Part shown: positions 38,167-45,687 of the stretch, piece by piece
Layout: each line of letters begins with the position of its first letter
Position numbering within the stretch: position 1 is the first letter of the stretch
Notes under the pieces: generated by a model
The model's input: only the letters and a program-made list of their open reading frames with translations
What the model was told of the DNA's origin: nothing
The model's database searches: none
NCBI GenBank assembly: GCA_026129405.1
Contig: JAHCID010000007.1
Span: 186,001-250,000, forward strand
DNA: 64,000 bases
Direction: 5' to 3'
Source of the DNA: a bacterium
GTDB taxonomy: Bacteria; Desulfobacterota; Binatia; DP-6
Translations under genes and position numbers: made by a program

Positions 38167-38715
38167 TCAGCGGGGATGCGGCTCGAGACTGCCGAGCAGG
38201 TCGCCGAAGTCGCTCTGCGCATCGCGGATCGTCGTGTCGGGGCCGGTCGCGCGGAAGAACCACGGGCCGCCCTCGCCCTCCACGATCGCCGCCAGCATGC
38301 GGTAGTGCGGCTTCTCGGCGCCGCCGCCGCCGCCCATCACGCCCGGCTTGTAGGTGCCGCTCAGGTCGACGTCGGTGATCTCGAGGCCCCCGACCTTGCG
38401 CTTCGCGATCACCGCGACCTCCTTCGTCGGACGGCCGTCGGGCTGCGTGAACTGGCTGAACCAGCGCTCGAGATTCTGCTCCACGCCGCCCCCCTGGCTC
38501 TTGCCGAAGAAGAAGAGGACGAGCTCGCCGTCCTCGGTGTCGGTGCCGGCGCGGGGGATGCGGTACTGGGCCGCGCGCATGTCCGACGGCGCCGGCACCC
38601 GCTGCCAGGTGGTGGGCAGGGAGTAACGCAGGCCGGCGTCCTCCTTGCGCGTCGTCTCGCCGGCGACGGCGAGCGCGGCGGTCACGGCGATGACGGCGAC
38701 GACGAGGTGGCGCAT
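38167..38715 (-). CDS. Secreted protein of unknown function
   Basis: 182 residues. A clear signal peptide (LVVAVIAVTAALAVAG) ends near Ala18. The mature part has an alternating strand pattern with LRYSLPTTWQRVPAPSD, ELVLFFFGKSQGGGVEQN and a C-terminal GPWFFRATGPDTTIRDAQSDFGDLL, reminiscent of the PsbP/Mog1-like fold of small lipoprotein-type periplasmic proteins that bind no obvious cofactor. Glycine run GGGGG at ~132 looks like a loop. It is convergent with the M20 gene. Function not inferable. Confidence 0.72.
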   Translation of the reverse strand: MRHLVVAVIAVTAALAVAGETTRKEDAGLRYSLPTTWQRVPAPSDMRAAQYRIPRAGTDTEDGELVLFFFGKSQGGGVEQNLERWFSQFTQPDGRPTKEVAVIAKRKVGGLEITDVDLSGTYKPGVMGGGGGAEKPHYRMLAAIVEGEGGPWFFRATGPDTTIRDAQSDFGDLLGSLEPHPR

Positions 38716-38825
38716 GAGGCGCCCCCCTATCCGTCGGAGCCGATGCCGGTCAACCTCGGCGGGAGGACGTCGTCCCCGCTCGGGCCCCGCTGGTAGATGG
38801 TCCGGGCCGTGGGTAGAACGCGCGC

Positions 38826-39743
38826 GTGGCCTCCGATCCGACGGACGAGACGCCCGCGCTCGACGACGCGACGTCGGCGTTCGTACGCGCCCGGCCGCGC
38901 CTGTTCGGCATCGCGTACCGCATGCTCGGCAGCGTGCCGGAGGCCGAGGACGTCGTGCAGGAGACCTGGCTCCGCTGGCAGGCGACCGACCGCGACGTGG
39001 TCGTCCATCCGGCGGCCTTCCTCGCCACCACGACGACGCGGCTCGCCATCACCGCCGCCCAGTCCGCCCGGGTACGGCGCGAGGCCTACCTCGGGCCGTG
39101 GCTGCCCGAGCCGATCGACACGAGCGCCGATCCGGGCCTCGGGGCCGAGCGCGGCGAAGCGCTCGAGCTCGCGGTGCTCCTCCTCCTCGAGCGGCTGCCG
39201 CCGCTCGAGCGCGCCGCCTACGTGCTGCGCGAGGCGTTCGACCACTCCTACGCCCAGATCGCCGAAACCCTCCAGGTGAGCGAGGCCAACGCGCGCCAGC
39301 TCGCGAGCCGGGCGCGCAAGCACCTCGCCGCCGAACGGCGCACGCACGTGGACGTGGACGAGCAGCGCCGCCTGCTCGATGCGTTCCTCGTCGCGGCACG
39401 GGCAGGCGACATGGCGTCGCTGGTCGGGCTGTTCACGCCCGAGGTGGTCAGCATGTCGGACGGCGGCGGCGTGGTGCGGGCGGCGCGACGGCCGGTCGCG
39501 GGGCGCGATCGGGTCGCGCACTTCCTCGTGGCGATCTCGCGCTGGCTCTGGGTCGATGCGACGATCACCCCGGTCGAGGCCAACGGTCGCGCCGCGCTGC
39601 TCATCCGACGCGAGGGCCGGCCCTACGCCCTGCTGGCGATCCACACGACGGGCCCGACGATCGATCGCATCTTCTGGGTCATGCATCCCGACAAGCTCGC
39701 CGGCATCGCCCGCGCGGCGGACCTCGGCGCCGCGGCGCCCTGA
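38826..39743 (+). CDS. sigJ: ECF41-type (SigJ-like) RNA polymerase sigma factor
   Basis: 305 residues from a GTG. Sigma region 2 (RPRLFGIAYRMLGSVPEAEDVVQE, shown as RLFGIAYRMLGS and EDVVQETWLRW) and region 4 (LPPLERAAYVLREAF ... ISYAQIAETL type; here HSYAQIAETLQVSEANARQL) are followed by a ~130-residue SnoaL-like C-terminal domain containing SMSDGGGVVRAARRPV (~200). The DGGG motif and this C-terminal domain define ECF41 sigmas, whose activity is controlled by the fused domain rather than by an anti-sigma. ECF41 promoters read TGTCACA with a CGTC box; two such elements occur at 41020-41105. The sigma gene itself has no TGTCAC upstream. Confidence 0.92.
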   Translation: MASDPTDETPALDDATSAFVRARPRLFGIAYRMLGSVPEAEDVVQETWLRWQATDRDVVVHPAAFLATTTTRLAITAAQSARVRREAYLGPWLPEPIDTSADPGLGAERGEALELAVLLLLERLPPLERAAYVLREAFDHSYAQIAETLQVSEANARQLASRARKHLAAERRTHVDVDEQRRLLDAFLVAARAGDMASLVGLFTPEVVSMSDGGGVVRAARRPVAGRDRVAHFLVAISRWLWVDATITPVEANGRAALLIRREGRPYALLAIHTTGPTIDRIFWVMHPDKLAGIARAADLGAAAP

Positions 39744-39802
39744 CGCGGACGCGCGGCGATCACGTCGTCCGAGCCCCCCGTCGACGGCGGCCATCTGTCC
39801 CG

Positions 39803-40195
39803 TCACCCCTCGGCGTCCGGACCGGCGAGCCGCACGATCCAGCGCGCCGCCTCGTGCGGCTCCCCGCGCCACCCGAGCGGGATGCCGGCGCGCTTCCGCT
39901 CCTTCACGGCCTCCGCCTGCTCCGCCACAGCCCCATCGTCCCGGTCAGCGCGCCGGATTCCGTCGACGCGGTCCCCGGTCGAGGGCGGCGCGATCGTGCG
40001 GGTCACGTCCTGCGGCACGGCCGGGCGGCGGTGAGGGCCATGCGGTTCGGCGGCTGGGCGGCCGTCGCCGCGAGCGCCGCCGGGCCGCGTCCGGTGACGA
40101 GCACCTTCGCGCCCTGCTCGGAGCTGGAGCGCCGTCGCGCGCCCGATGCCGGAGCTGCCGCCCGTGACGACGGCCACCCGATCGCGCACGACCAC
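39803..40195 (-). pseudogene. Decayed short-chain dehydrogenase/reductase (SDR) remnant
   Basis: The minus strand reads VVVRDRVAVVTGGSSGIGRA, an SDR N-terminus with the TGxxxGIG cofactor motif. Soon after, the frame breaks: SEQGAKVLVTGRGPAALAAT continues in a second frame. The middle of the enzyme, including the Ser-Tyr-Lys active site, is missing, and the end (KERKRAGIPLGWRGEPHEAA ... VRLAGPDAE) is back in frame and matches the usual SDR C-terminus with the IPLGR-x-GEP motif. About half of the expected ~750 bases is left. It lies between the ECF41 gene and the NmrA-like gene, suggesting a lost member of that regulon. Confidence 0.72.
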
Positions 40196-40205
40196 CCGCC
40201 CCCCG

Positions 40206-40958
40206 TCAGTGCACCGCCGCTTGGCGCATCCAGTCGTCGAGCCGCGTTCGTCCGGTGCGTGGCGCCTGCGCGGGCACCAGCGAGCCGTCGTCGAGATGCG
40301 CGCCGAAGTAGCCGGCGGCGGCATCGGTCACGACCTCGCGCGGATCGTTCTTCTCCTTGAGGTAGCGCGCGACGAAGTCGCTGAGCGGCATCCGCTCGGG
40401 GCCCGCCACCTCGACCGTACCGTTCAGCGGCGCCGCGAGCGCAGCGTCGACGACGGCGTCGGCGACGTCGCCTGCGGCGATCGGCTGGAAGCTGGCGCCC
40501 GGGAGGCGCACGCGATCGCCGCTCGTCCCGGAGTCGGCGATCGCATCGAGGAACTCGAAGAACTGCGTGGCCCGCACGACCGTGTACGGGATGCCGGCCT
40601 GCGCGACGATCCGCTCCTGGACGATCTTCGCCCGGAAGTAGGCGCTGTCCTGCAGCCGGTCGGTGCCGACGACCGAGAGGAGCACGTGATGCGCGACGCC
40701 GGCCCGCCGCTCGGCCTCCGCCAGGTTGCGGCCCGCGCTCTCGAAGAAGGCGCGGGCCGCGGCCTCCTCGAAGGACGGCGCGTTCGAGACGTCAACGACC
40801 ACCTGCGCGCCCGCGAGCGCCGCGTCAAGGCCACGACCGGTCGTGGCGTCGACACCGGTATTCGGCGAGGCGGCCAGCGCCTCGTGTCCCTTCTCTCCGA
40901 GCATGCGCACGACCCGGCTGCCGATGCGGCCGGTGCCTCCGATGACGACGATCTTCAT
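40206..40958 (-). CDS. NmrA-like NAD(P)-binding oxidoreductase/regulator
   Basis: 250 residues starting at the ATG at 40958, with AAAGGAGG six bases upstream. The N-terminal VVIGGTGRIGSRVVRML (~4-20) is the dinucleotide-binding GxxGxxG motif of atypical SDR proteins; LLSVVGTDRLQDSAYFRAK (~95-113) and PYTVVRATQFFEF (~125) follow the NmrA/QOR-like pattern. These proteins bind NAD(P)H as reductases or redox sensors. The leader carries an ECF41-type promoter (41020-41046). The gene is followed on the same strand by the SDR remnant. A redox or electrophile role under the nearby SigJ is likely but not shown. Confidence 0.86.
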   Translation of the reverse strand: MKIVVIGGTGRIGSRVVRMLGEKGHEALAASPNTGVDATTGRGLDAALAGAQVVVDVSNAPSFEEAAARAFFESAGRNLAEAERRAGVAHHVLLSVVGTDRLQDSAYFRAKIVQERIVAQAGIPYTVVRATQFFEFLDAIADSGTSGDRVRLPGASFQPIAAGDVADAVVDAALAAPLNGTVEVAGPERMPLSDFVARYLKEKNDPREVVTDAAAGYFGAHLDDGSLVPAQAPRTGRTRLDDWMRQAAVH

Positions 40959-41019
40959 TGCGTGCCTCCTTTCGAACGGCGCCGCGCGCACACCGCGTGC
41001 GCCCTGCTTCCGTGCGCTA

Positions 41020-41046
41020 GACCGGGCACGCCGCGGTTTCGTGACA
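41020..41046 (-). promoter_or_regulatory. ECF41-type promoter driving the NmrA-like gene
   Basis: On the minus strand TGTCACGAAAC (from 41046) is followed, 23 bases from its first base, by GGTC (41023-41020), giving the TGTCAC-N17-GGTC layout expected for ECF41 promoters. The leader to the ATG is about 55 bases. The same core and spacing occurs on the plus strand at 41079. Confidence 0.65.
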
Positions 41047-41078
41047 GCGCGCGGCGGGGACCTGCCGGCGGGGGGACC

Positions 41079-41105
41079 TGTCACGAAACGCCGCGCTCCG
41101 CGGTC
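41079..41105 (+). promoter_or_regulatory. ECF41-type promoter driving the cupin-cyclase gene
   Basis: TGTCACGAAAC begins at 41079 and GGTC lies at 41102-41105, the same 23-base offset as in the divergent copy. The first eleven bases are identical in both. The ATG at 41122 is only about 16 bases beyond the -10 box, so the leader is very short. Confidence 0.65.
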
Positions 41106-41121
41106 ATGACCCGCGGACCCG

Positions 41122-41988
41122 ATGCCGCGACCACAGCGAAAGAGCTTCGCCGCGCCGGACGAGGTGCGCGCGTTCCCGAGCGGCCGCGTCGAGGTCGCCC
41201 GCCTCGACGACGTCGCCGTCGGCCGTTTCGTCCTGTCGCCCGGGTGGCGCTGGTCGAAGGACGTCGCACCGGTGGTCCGGACGCCGTCCTGCCGGAACCG
41301 CCACGTCGGCTACGCGATCTCGGGCTCGATCCGGGTCACGATGGACGACGGCACCGAGATCGTCATCCAGAAGGGCGACGCCTACGCGATCCCCCCGGGC
41401 CACGACGTGCTCGTCTTCGGCGACGAGCCGTGGGAGTCGATCGAGTTCACGAGCGCCCACACCTTCGGCGTGGGGCCCGAAGGGCTCGGGGAGCGCGTGC
41501 TCGCGACCGTGCTCTTCAGCGACGTCGTCGGGTCGACCGCCATGCTCCAGCGCCTCGGCGATTCCGCCTGGACCAACGTCCTCGACGAGCACAACGCGCG
41601 CATCCGCGCCGCGATCGATCGCTTCGGCGGACGCGAGATCGTCTCCACGGGCGACGGATTCCTGGCCCTGTTCGACGGCGCATCGCGCGCCGTCCGCGCC
41701 GGGGCGCTCATGGACCCGGCGGTCGCGGACCTCGGCATGCGGGTCCGCGTCGGCATCCACACGACCGAGGTCGAGCTCGTCGGCGGACAGCCGCGCGGCG
41801 TCGGCGTGCACACCGCCGCGCGATGCGCGGCGCTGGCCGGTCCGGGCGACGTCTTCGTCTCCGCCACCACGCGCGAGCTGCTCGACGGCTCGGGGCTCGC
41901 CCTCGAATGCCGCGGCGAGTACGAGCTGAAAGGTCTCCCCGGCGCACGGACGATCTTCGCGCTCCAGCGAGCGGGGGCGAGCCCGTAG
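41122..41988 (+). CDS. Cupin-class III adenylate/guanylate cyclase fusion protein
   Basis: 288 residues. The N-terminal half (~1-115) is a cupin: GWRWSKDVAPVVRTPSC, HVGYAISGSIRVTMDDGTE and GDAYAIPPGHDVLVFGDE. The C-terminal half (~125-285) is a class III cyclase domain with metal-binding Asp in LFSDVVGSTAMLQRLGD and STGDGFLALFDG, and VGVHTAARCAALAGPGDVF in the usual N-x3-R region, where Thr replaces the common Asn and Arg is kept. Cupins bind small ligands or metals; cyclases make cAMP or cGMP, so this looks like a ligand-responsive second-messenger enzyme. Its ECF41-type promoter puts it in the SigJ regulon. Confidence 0.87.
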   Translation: MPRPQRKSFAAPDEVRAFPSGRVEVARLDDVAVGRFVLSPGWRWSKDVAPVVRTPSCRNRHVGYAISGSIRVTMDDGTEIVIQKGDAYAIPPGHDVLVFGDEPWESIEFTSAHTFGVGPEGLGERVLATVLFSDVVGSTAMLQRLGDSAWTNVLDEHNARIRAAIDRFGGREIVSTGDGFLALFDGASRAVRAGALMDPAVADLGMRVRVGIHTTEVELVGGQPRGVGVHTAARCAALAGPGDVFVSATTRELLDGSGLALECRGEYELKGLPGARTIFALQRAGASP

Positions 41989-42039
41989 GCACACGCCCCC
42001 GCTGGCGCACCGTATCGCGATGCGGCATCCTTCGCGGCG

Positions 42040-42879
42040 ATGGCGACCGTGCGCGTCGGCGAGATCGATATCTACTACGCGGAGCAGGGGAGCGGGGATC
42101 CGCTGCTGCTCGTCATGGGCCTGGCCGCGGACTCGCAGGCGTGGCTGTTCCAGGTTCCCGAGTTCGCGCAGCGCTACCGCACGATCACGTTCGACAACCG
42201 CGGCGTCGGGCGCAGCGGCAAGCCGGCGGGGCCCTACACGATCCACCAGATGGCCGACGACGCGCTCGCCGTCCTCGACCACCTCGGCATCACGACGGCA
42301 CACGTCGTCGGCGTCTCGATGGGCGGCATGATCGCGCAGGAGCTCGTGCTGCGGCATCCCGAGCGCGTGCGCAGCCTCGTGCTCGCGTGCACCTATCCCG
42401 AGCCGTCGGCCGACATCGAGCAGCAGCGCTCGTTCACGGTCTCGCAGCTGGGCGGTACCGTGACCGCATCGGGCGAGGTCGAGATCGACATCAAAGCGAT
42501 CGATCCGATGCAATTCTTCCAACAGCTGCTGCCCCAGGTCTTCAACCAGGACTTCATCATGAAGGACCTGGGCAAGCTGATGCAGGTATTCTCCGGCGCG
42601 CTCCAGTACGGCTTCAGCCTCGAGGCGATCCTCGGGCAGGTCTCCGCGGTGATGGGGCATCGCGCCACCGACCGTCTGCACACGATCGCCTGCCCCACGC
42701 TGGTCATCACCGGCGATGCCGATCGGCTGATCCCGCCGTCGAACTCCGACCTGCTGGCGCAGCACATTCCCGGCGCGAAGCTCGTGAAGATCCCCGGCGG
42801 CAGCCACGGCTTCAACTTCGAGACGCCCGACCTCTTCAATCGCGAGGTGTTGGGCTTCCTGCGCAGCGTGGCGGCCTGA
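42040..42879 (+). CDS. Alpha/beta hydrolase
   Basis: 279 residues. The oxyanion region LLLVMGLAADSQAW (~22), nucleophile GVSMGGMIAQE (Ser ~93), acid GDADRLIPPS (~225) and His in PGGSHGFNFE (~255) form a complete catalytic triad, typical of the epoxide hydrolase/esterase/lactonase group. It is co-directional with the cyclase gene 52 bases upstream and may be read from the same transcript. The physiological substrate is unknown. Confidence 0.9.
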   Translation: MATVRVGEIDIYYAEQGSGDPLLLVMGLAADSQAWLFQVPEFAQRYRTITFDNRGVGRSGKPAGPYTIHQMADDALAVLDHLGITTAHVVGVSMGGMIAQELVLRHPERVRSLVLACTYPEPSADIEQQRSFTVSQLGGTVTASGEVEIDIKAIDPMQFFQQLLPQVFNQDFIMKDLGKLMQVFSGALQYGFSLEAILGQVSAVMGHRATDRLHTIACPTLVITGDADRLIPPSNSDLLAQHIPGAKLVKIPGGSHGFNFETPDLFNREVLGFLRSVAA

Positions 42880-42925
42880 CCCTCGCGCGCCGTGCGCGGC
42901 GCGCTGGCACAACGGATGGGCCGCG

Positions 42926-42944
42926 GTGGCACAACGGGTGCCAC
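42926..42944. promoter_or_regulatory. Sigma-54-like element or hairpin upstream of a small gene
   Basis: GTGGCAC, AACGG and GTGCCAC form a perfect seven-base inverted repeat. Within it, TGGCAC (42927) and GTGC (42938) have the exact -24/-12 spacing of sigma-54 promoters (TGGCAC-N5-TTGC). A second copy of TGGCACAACGG starts 22 bases earlier at 42905. It may be a promoter for the gene at 43051, a terminator of the hydrolase gene, or an operator. Confidence 0.35.
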
Positions 42945-43050
42945 GCGACGCCCGTCCTCGCGCGGCCCGCAGGCCGGCGAGGAACTTGCTCTGAACTCCG
43001 GTGTGCAGACAGCAGCGGTACTTTCGTAGCCCAACCAGAGCGAGGTGATC

Positions 43051-43335
43051 GTGGAGCAGGATGTCGTCGAGCAGCGTCCGAGGGACGTGACCAGCCGTTT
43101 CGAGCTTGCAGCCTCCCGCATGGCGGACGCCTGGCTGGAGGCGGGACGCATGGAGGTGTCGGCCGCCGACCTCCGCATCGCCCGCGAGTTCCTCGAGCAG
43201 GCGGGCTGGAAGGTCGAAGAGCGCACCGGGGGCACCGTGCGTCTCTCGCAGCAGGGCCGCAGCCAGGAGCTCACTCGCGAAGAGGCCGTCATGCTGGCGC
43301 TGCGCCGGCTGGCCGGCCGCACCACCAACGTCTGA
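43051..43335 (+). CDS. Small hypothetical protein (94 residues)
   Basis: Mostly helical and charged: AASRMADAWLEAGRMEVSAADLRIAREFLEQAG (in parts, AASRMADAWLEAGRMEVSAA then RIAREFLEQAGWKVEERT), then a short beta element TVRLSQQGRSQELT and a final helix EEAVMLALRRLAGR. No family is recognised. GAGG lies five bases before the GTG at 43051; a GTG two codons earlier is also possible. It stands alone, 22 bases from the end of the convergent phosphotransferase gene. Real gene status is likely but not certain. Confidence 0.55.
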   Translation: MEQDVVEQRPRDVTSRFELAASRMADAWLEAGRMEVSAADLRIAREFLEQAGWKVEERTGGTVRLSQQGRSQELTREEAVMLALRRLAGRTTNV

Positions 43336-43357
43336 GGGGCCCGGAACGCCGGAGGGC

Positions 43358-44428
43358 TCAGCCGATCCGGGCGATGTTGTCGCGCGCCAGGTCGATGAGC
43401 CCTTCGGCGACCATCTCGCCGCCCGCCATGCGGGCGTCCTTGGTCTGCCCCTTGTGCCAGCGGAAGTAGAGCTGCTGGACCACGACCGCGATCTTGAAGA
43501 GGCCGAAGACGTAGTAGTACGGCATCTGCGACACGTCGCGCCCGCTGCGCTCGGCGTAGCGCGCGATGGCCTCGGCCCGCGTCATGAAGCCCTCGGCCTG
43601 TGAGGGCATCGCCGCGAGGAAGGCGTAGGTCTCGCCGGGCTCGTACCAGGCGGAGAGCAGCGTCCCGAGATCGGTGAGCGGATCGCCGAGCGTGCACATG
43701 TCCCAGTCGTAGACGGCAACCGCGCGCCCGGGGTCGTCGGCGGCGACGGCCATGTTGTCGAGACGCCAGTCGTTGTGGACCAGCGTCGGCGGCGGCGAGG
43801 CGGGCATCGCGCCCTGGAGCCAGCGCACCACCTCGTCGGCGACGGGCAGGTCCTTCGTCTTCGCGCGCTCGTAGCGAGCGTGCCAGCCGCTCACCTGGCG
43901 GGCGAGGAAGCCGTCGGGCTTGCCGAGCGTGCCCAGGCCGACGGCCGCGGGATCGACGGCGTGGAAGTCGGCGAGCGTGTCGATCATCACCGTCGACAGC
44001 TTGCGGTTCGCGACCGGATCGTCGCCGGCGCCGAACTGCGGCGGCACCTCGCGACGCACGACGACGCCGTGGCGGCGCTCCATGACGAAGAACGGCGCGC
44101 CGAGGATGCGCGGGTCCTCGCCGTAGGCGTAGGCGCGCGGCGCCGCGGGAAAGCCCTGCCAGAGCACGGAGAGGACGCGGAACTCGCGGCCCATGTCGTG
44201 CGCGCCGGCGGGGATGTCGCCGTGGGGCGGGCGGCGCAGCACGTACTGCACGTCCGGATACTCGACGAGGTACGTGAGGTTCGCGTGCCCGCCGGGGAAC
44301 TGCCAGATGGCCGGGGTCCCCACCGCGCCGGGGACCTTGCCGGCGAGGAAGGTCCCGACCGCGTCGGCGGGGATCTCCTCGCCGGGACGCGGAGCGATGA
44401 CGTCGGGATCGGGCGGGGTCGCGCGCAC
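43358..44428 (-). CDS. Aminoglycoside-phosphotransferase-like kinase, acyl-CoA-dehydrogenase-associated type
   Basis: 356 residues from a GTG. The APH/choline-kinase fold shows NLTYLVEYPDVQYVLRRPP (~52-70), FFVMERRHGVVV (~118), the catalytic Brenner motif VHNDWRLDNMAV (~222) and the DxD-type metal site AVYDWDMCTLGDPLTDLG (~245). This is the subgroup that in other bacteria and in human ACAD10/11 phosphorylates 4-hydroxyacyl-CoA before dehydrogenation, rather than antibiotics. An acyl-CoA dehydrogenase and other beta-oxidation genes are elsewhere in the window, but not adjacent. It diverges from the P450 gene. Confidence 0.9.
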   Translation of the reverse strand: MRATPPDPDVIAPRPGEEIPADAVGTFLAGKVPGAVGTPAIWQFPGGHANLTYLVEYPDVQYVLRRPPHGDIPAGAHDMGREFRVLSVLWQGFPAAPRAYAYGEDPRILGAPFFVMERRHGVVVRREVPPQFGAGDDPVANRKLSTVMIDTLADFHAVDPAAVGLGTLGKPDGFLARQVSGWHARYERAKTKDLPVADEVVRWLQGAMPASPPPTLVHNDWRLDNMAVAADDPGRAVAVYDWDMCTLGDPLTDLGTLLSAWYEPGETYAFLAAMPSQAEGFMTRAEAIARYAERSGRDVSQMPYYYVFGLFKIAVVVQQLYFRWHKGQTKDARMAGGEMVAEGLIDLARDNIARIG

Positions 44429-44514
44429 CGGGCGTCGCTAACAGGCCCCCGACGCCAGCGTCAACGGCCGAGTCGCGGCTTGTATTCGAACGGTCGCTCG
44501 ATTATGCCCGCCCC

Positions 44515-45678
44515 ATGGAGCCGAGCAGCAGCGAGTTCGATCCACAGCTCCTCTTCGACCATCCCGACCCGTACCCGATGTTCGCCATGCTGCGGGAGGC
44601 GAACCCCGTCTTCCGCAGCGAGTTCATGACCCGCGTCGCGTACGTCGTCACGCGCTACGACGACTGCCTCGCGATCCTGAAGGACGGCGAGACGTTCTCG
44701 TCGAAGTCGAACGCCGAGGTCGGCAAGGTGATGGGCCGCACCGTCATCGAGATGGACGGCAAGGAGCACACCCGCCATCGCGCCATCGTGCAGCCGCTGT
44801 TCGTTCCGCGGGGGATGGAGGCGCTGCAGGACGTCCTCCAGACGACCGTCCACCAGGTGATCGACGAGTTCGCCGCCGAGCCGCGCGCCGACCTCGTCGC
44901 CGCCTTCACCGAGCGCTTCCCGGTGCAGATCGCGGCGCACATGCTCGGCATGCCGCGCGAGCACTACCCGCAATTCCAGAAGTGGGCGCTCGACATCATC
45001 GGCTTCGTGAAGGACTGGGACCGCGGCCACGCCGCCTCGGCGGCGGTGCGCGAGTACCTCATGCCCATCATCGCGGCGCGCCGCGACGAGGCGCGCGAGG
45101 ACGTCATCTCGTCGCTCGTGCGCGGCCGCGTCGACGGCACCGGGCTCGACGACGAGGAGGTCGTCAGCTTCCTGCGCCTGCTGATCCCCGCCGGCGCGGA
45201 GACCACCTTCCGCCTCCTCGGCAACATGCTCTTCGCGCTGCTCACCGAGCGCGATCGCTGGGAGCGCGTGCGCGCCGACCGCAGCCTCGTCCCCTGGGTC
45301 ACCGAGGAGACGCTGCGCTGGGAGACGTCGGTGCTCATGGTCTCGCGGCAGGCGATGAAGCCCGTCGTCCTCCACGACGTCGAGATTCCCGAGGGCGGGC
45401 TCGTGTCGGTCGTCGTCGCCTCCGCCAACCGCGATCCGCGCAAGTATTCGAACGGCGACCAGTGGGACCTCGACCGGCGCGCCGACGACCATCTCGCCTT
45501 CGGCTTCGGGCGCCACCACTGCCTCGGCTATCACCTCGCCCGGCTCGAGGCGCGGGTGGCGCTGAACGCCCTGCTCGACCGCCTGCCCGACCTGCGGCTC
45601 GATCTCGACGCCCCGCCGCCGACCATCACCGGCCTCGCCTTCCGCTCGCCGAAGACGCTGCCGGCGCTCGTGCGCTGA
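44515..45678 (+). CDS. Cytochrome P450
   Basis: 387 residues, a normal soluble bacterial P450. Visible: I-helix LIPAGAETTFRLLGN (~223-237), ExxR in VTEETLRWETS (~263), and the haem-binding loop FGFGRHHCLGYHLARLE (Cys ~339). The ExxR and Cys are intact, but the usual RxxR Arg-His run (MRHRAIVQPLFVPRGM) is recognisable only as TRHRAIVQPLFVP. It needs ferredoxin and reductase partners that are not visible here. It overlaps nothing and diverges from the phosphotransferase gene. Substrate unknown; it is unrelated in sequence style to the P450 fused to the kinase at 17809. Confidence 0.93.
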   Translation: MEPSSSEFDPQLLFDHPDPYPMFAMLREANPVFRSEFMTRVAYVVTRYDDCLAILKDGETFSSKSNAEVGKVMGRTVIEMDGKEHTRHRAIVQPLFVPRGMEALQDVLQTTVHQVIDEFAAEPRADLVAAFTERFPVQIAAHMLGMPREHYPQFQKWALDIIGFVKDWDRGHAASAAVREYLMPIIAARRDEAREDVISSLVRGRVDGTGLDDEEVVSFLRLLIPAGAETTFRLLGNMLFALLTERDRWERVRADRSLVPWVTEETLRWETSVLMVSRQAMKPVVLHDVEIPEGGLVSVVVASANRDPRKYSNGDQWDLDRRADDHLAFGFGRHHCLGYHLARLEARVALNALLDRLPDLRLDLDAPPPTITGLAFRSPKTLPALVR

Positions 45679-45687
45679 GCGCGCGCG

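Noticed and set aside
38716-38825. ECF41 promoter for the sigma gene itself
   Set aside because: No TGTCAC element occurs upstream of the sigma gene, so autoregulation is not supported by this motif.
39803-40324. A functional 173-codon protein from a start at 40324
   Set aside because: It would begin inside the NmrA-like gene in another frame, and the coded product only makes sense as fragments of an SDR.
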